63,040 bases of DNA, taken from positions 1-63,040 of the forward strand of contig CAJJCA010000026.1 in NCBI GenBank assembly GCA_905182575.1, given 5' to 3'. Made by a program: the position numbers and the translations under genes. The notes below the pieces were generated by a model, which saw nothing but the letters and a program-made list of their open reading frames with translations, searched no databases and had not been told where the DNA came from. Positions 62,912 to 63,040 of this stretch are shown piece by piece (position 1 is the first letter of the stretch; the number at the start of each line of letters is the position of its first letter). Origin of the DNA: an uncultured Flavobacteriaceae bacterium. GTDB lineage: Bacteria > Bacteroidota > Bacteroidia > Flavobacteriales > Flavobacteriaceae.

Positions 62912-63040
62912 ATTATCAATATTAAGAATAGCTTATTAATTGCATCGAGTTTAGACGGATACATTGCTGACAAAAAAAGGAGTATTAATTGGCTGTATAA
63001 CATACAAAATATCGAAAATGACATGTCTGACATGGGACTA
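62912..63040 (+). CDS. Dihydrofolate-reductase/RibD-C-like family protein (partial, 5' end)
   Basis: The last 120 bp read INIKNSLLIASSLDGYIADK, RSINWLYNIQN, the typical start of RibD C-terminal-domain/DHFR-like proteins of the YwjB/YyaP type (L-IA-SLDGYIA---G-IDWL). The gene runs off the window. No ATG is present in frame; the start may be ATT at 62912 or 62921, or lost. It may itself be decayed, as its neighbour is. Confidence 0.55.
   Translation, partial: MINIKNSLLIASSLDGYIADKKRSINWLYNIQNIENDMSDMGL

Noticed and set aside
1-63040. CRISPR array, rRNA genes or insertion sequences with transposase
   Set aside because: No regularly spaced short repeats, rRNA signatures or DDE transposase motifs were seen; the BspA repeats are contiguous 75-bp coding units.

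Overview
The window is a chromosomal segment of an AT-rich member of the Bacteroidota, most likely a marine flavobacterium (order Flavobacteriales). The evidence is the gene set (fused aspartokinase/homoserine dehydrogenase followed by thrB and thrC, a PgpH-type HD phosphohydrolase, DUF3822 next to rsmD, SulP next to carbonic anhydrase, DUF2490, BspA-type surface repeats), several TAnnTTTG promoter -7 boxes, and the near absence of Shine-Dalgarno sites.

Layout. 1-5.4 kb is an accessory region beside a tRNA-Ser(GCU) gene. It holds repeat modules present in two or three copies that bracket an SGNH hydrolase gene and an outer-membrane/BspA gene pair, then a cluster of a rolling-circle (HUH) replication protein, a ribbon-helix-helix protein and a small basic protein. 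5.6-24.5 kb is mostly core: pgpH, an NlpC/P60 hydrolase, a TPR protein, gyrA, clpC, a threonine operon with a candidate leader peptide, Xaa-Pro aminopeptidase, gcvT, an SDR protein and yebC. 24.5-27.4 kb is a decayed zone with a broken glycosyltransferase and unreadable gene remnants. 27.4-31.3 kb is an apparent inorganic-carbon unit: tetR, SulP transporter, beta-carbonic anhydrase and a DUF2490 porin-like protein, with a candidate TetR operator. 31.8-37.9 kb holds an LTA-synthase-like membrane enzyme, an unassigned large secreted lipoprotein and a lipoprotein sulfatase, probably for sulfated glycans. 37.9-62.4 kb returns to core genes: kdsB-plsC, a RecD-like helicase, DUF3822-rsmD, RNase P RNA, dnaX, miaE, a polyphosphate group (pdxH-sixA-ppk-ppx), pyrR-pyrB-STAS-rnz, lon-cmk-rpsA, a decayed DUF2807 gene, an Atg22-like transporter, two msrB genes and lpdA. 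The right end has a nonsense-ridden pseudogene and the start of a dihydrofolate-reductase-family gene.

The dominant oddity is about 40-50 single-base frameshifts, many in genes the cell cannot lose (gyrA, rpsA, dnaX, cmk). Conserved motifs are intact on both sides of almost every break, so most look like assembly or read errors. I therefore annotate each such gene once over its full span. Three places (24.5-27.4, 57.9-58.6 and 62.5-62.8 kb) carry additional stop codons and look like true decay.
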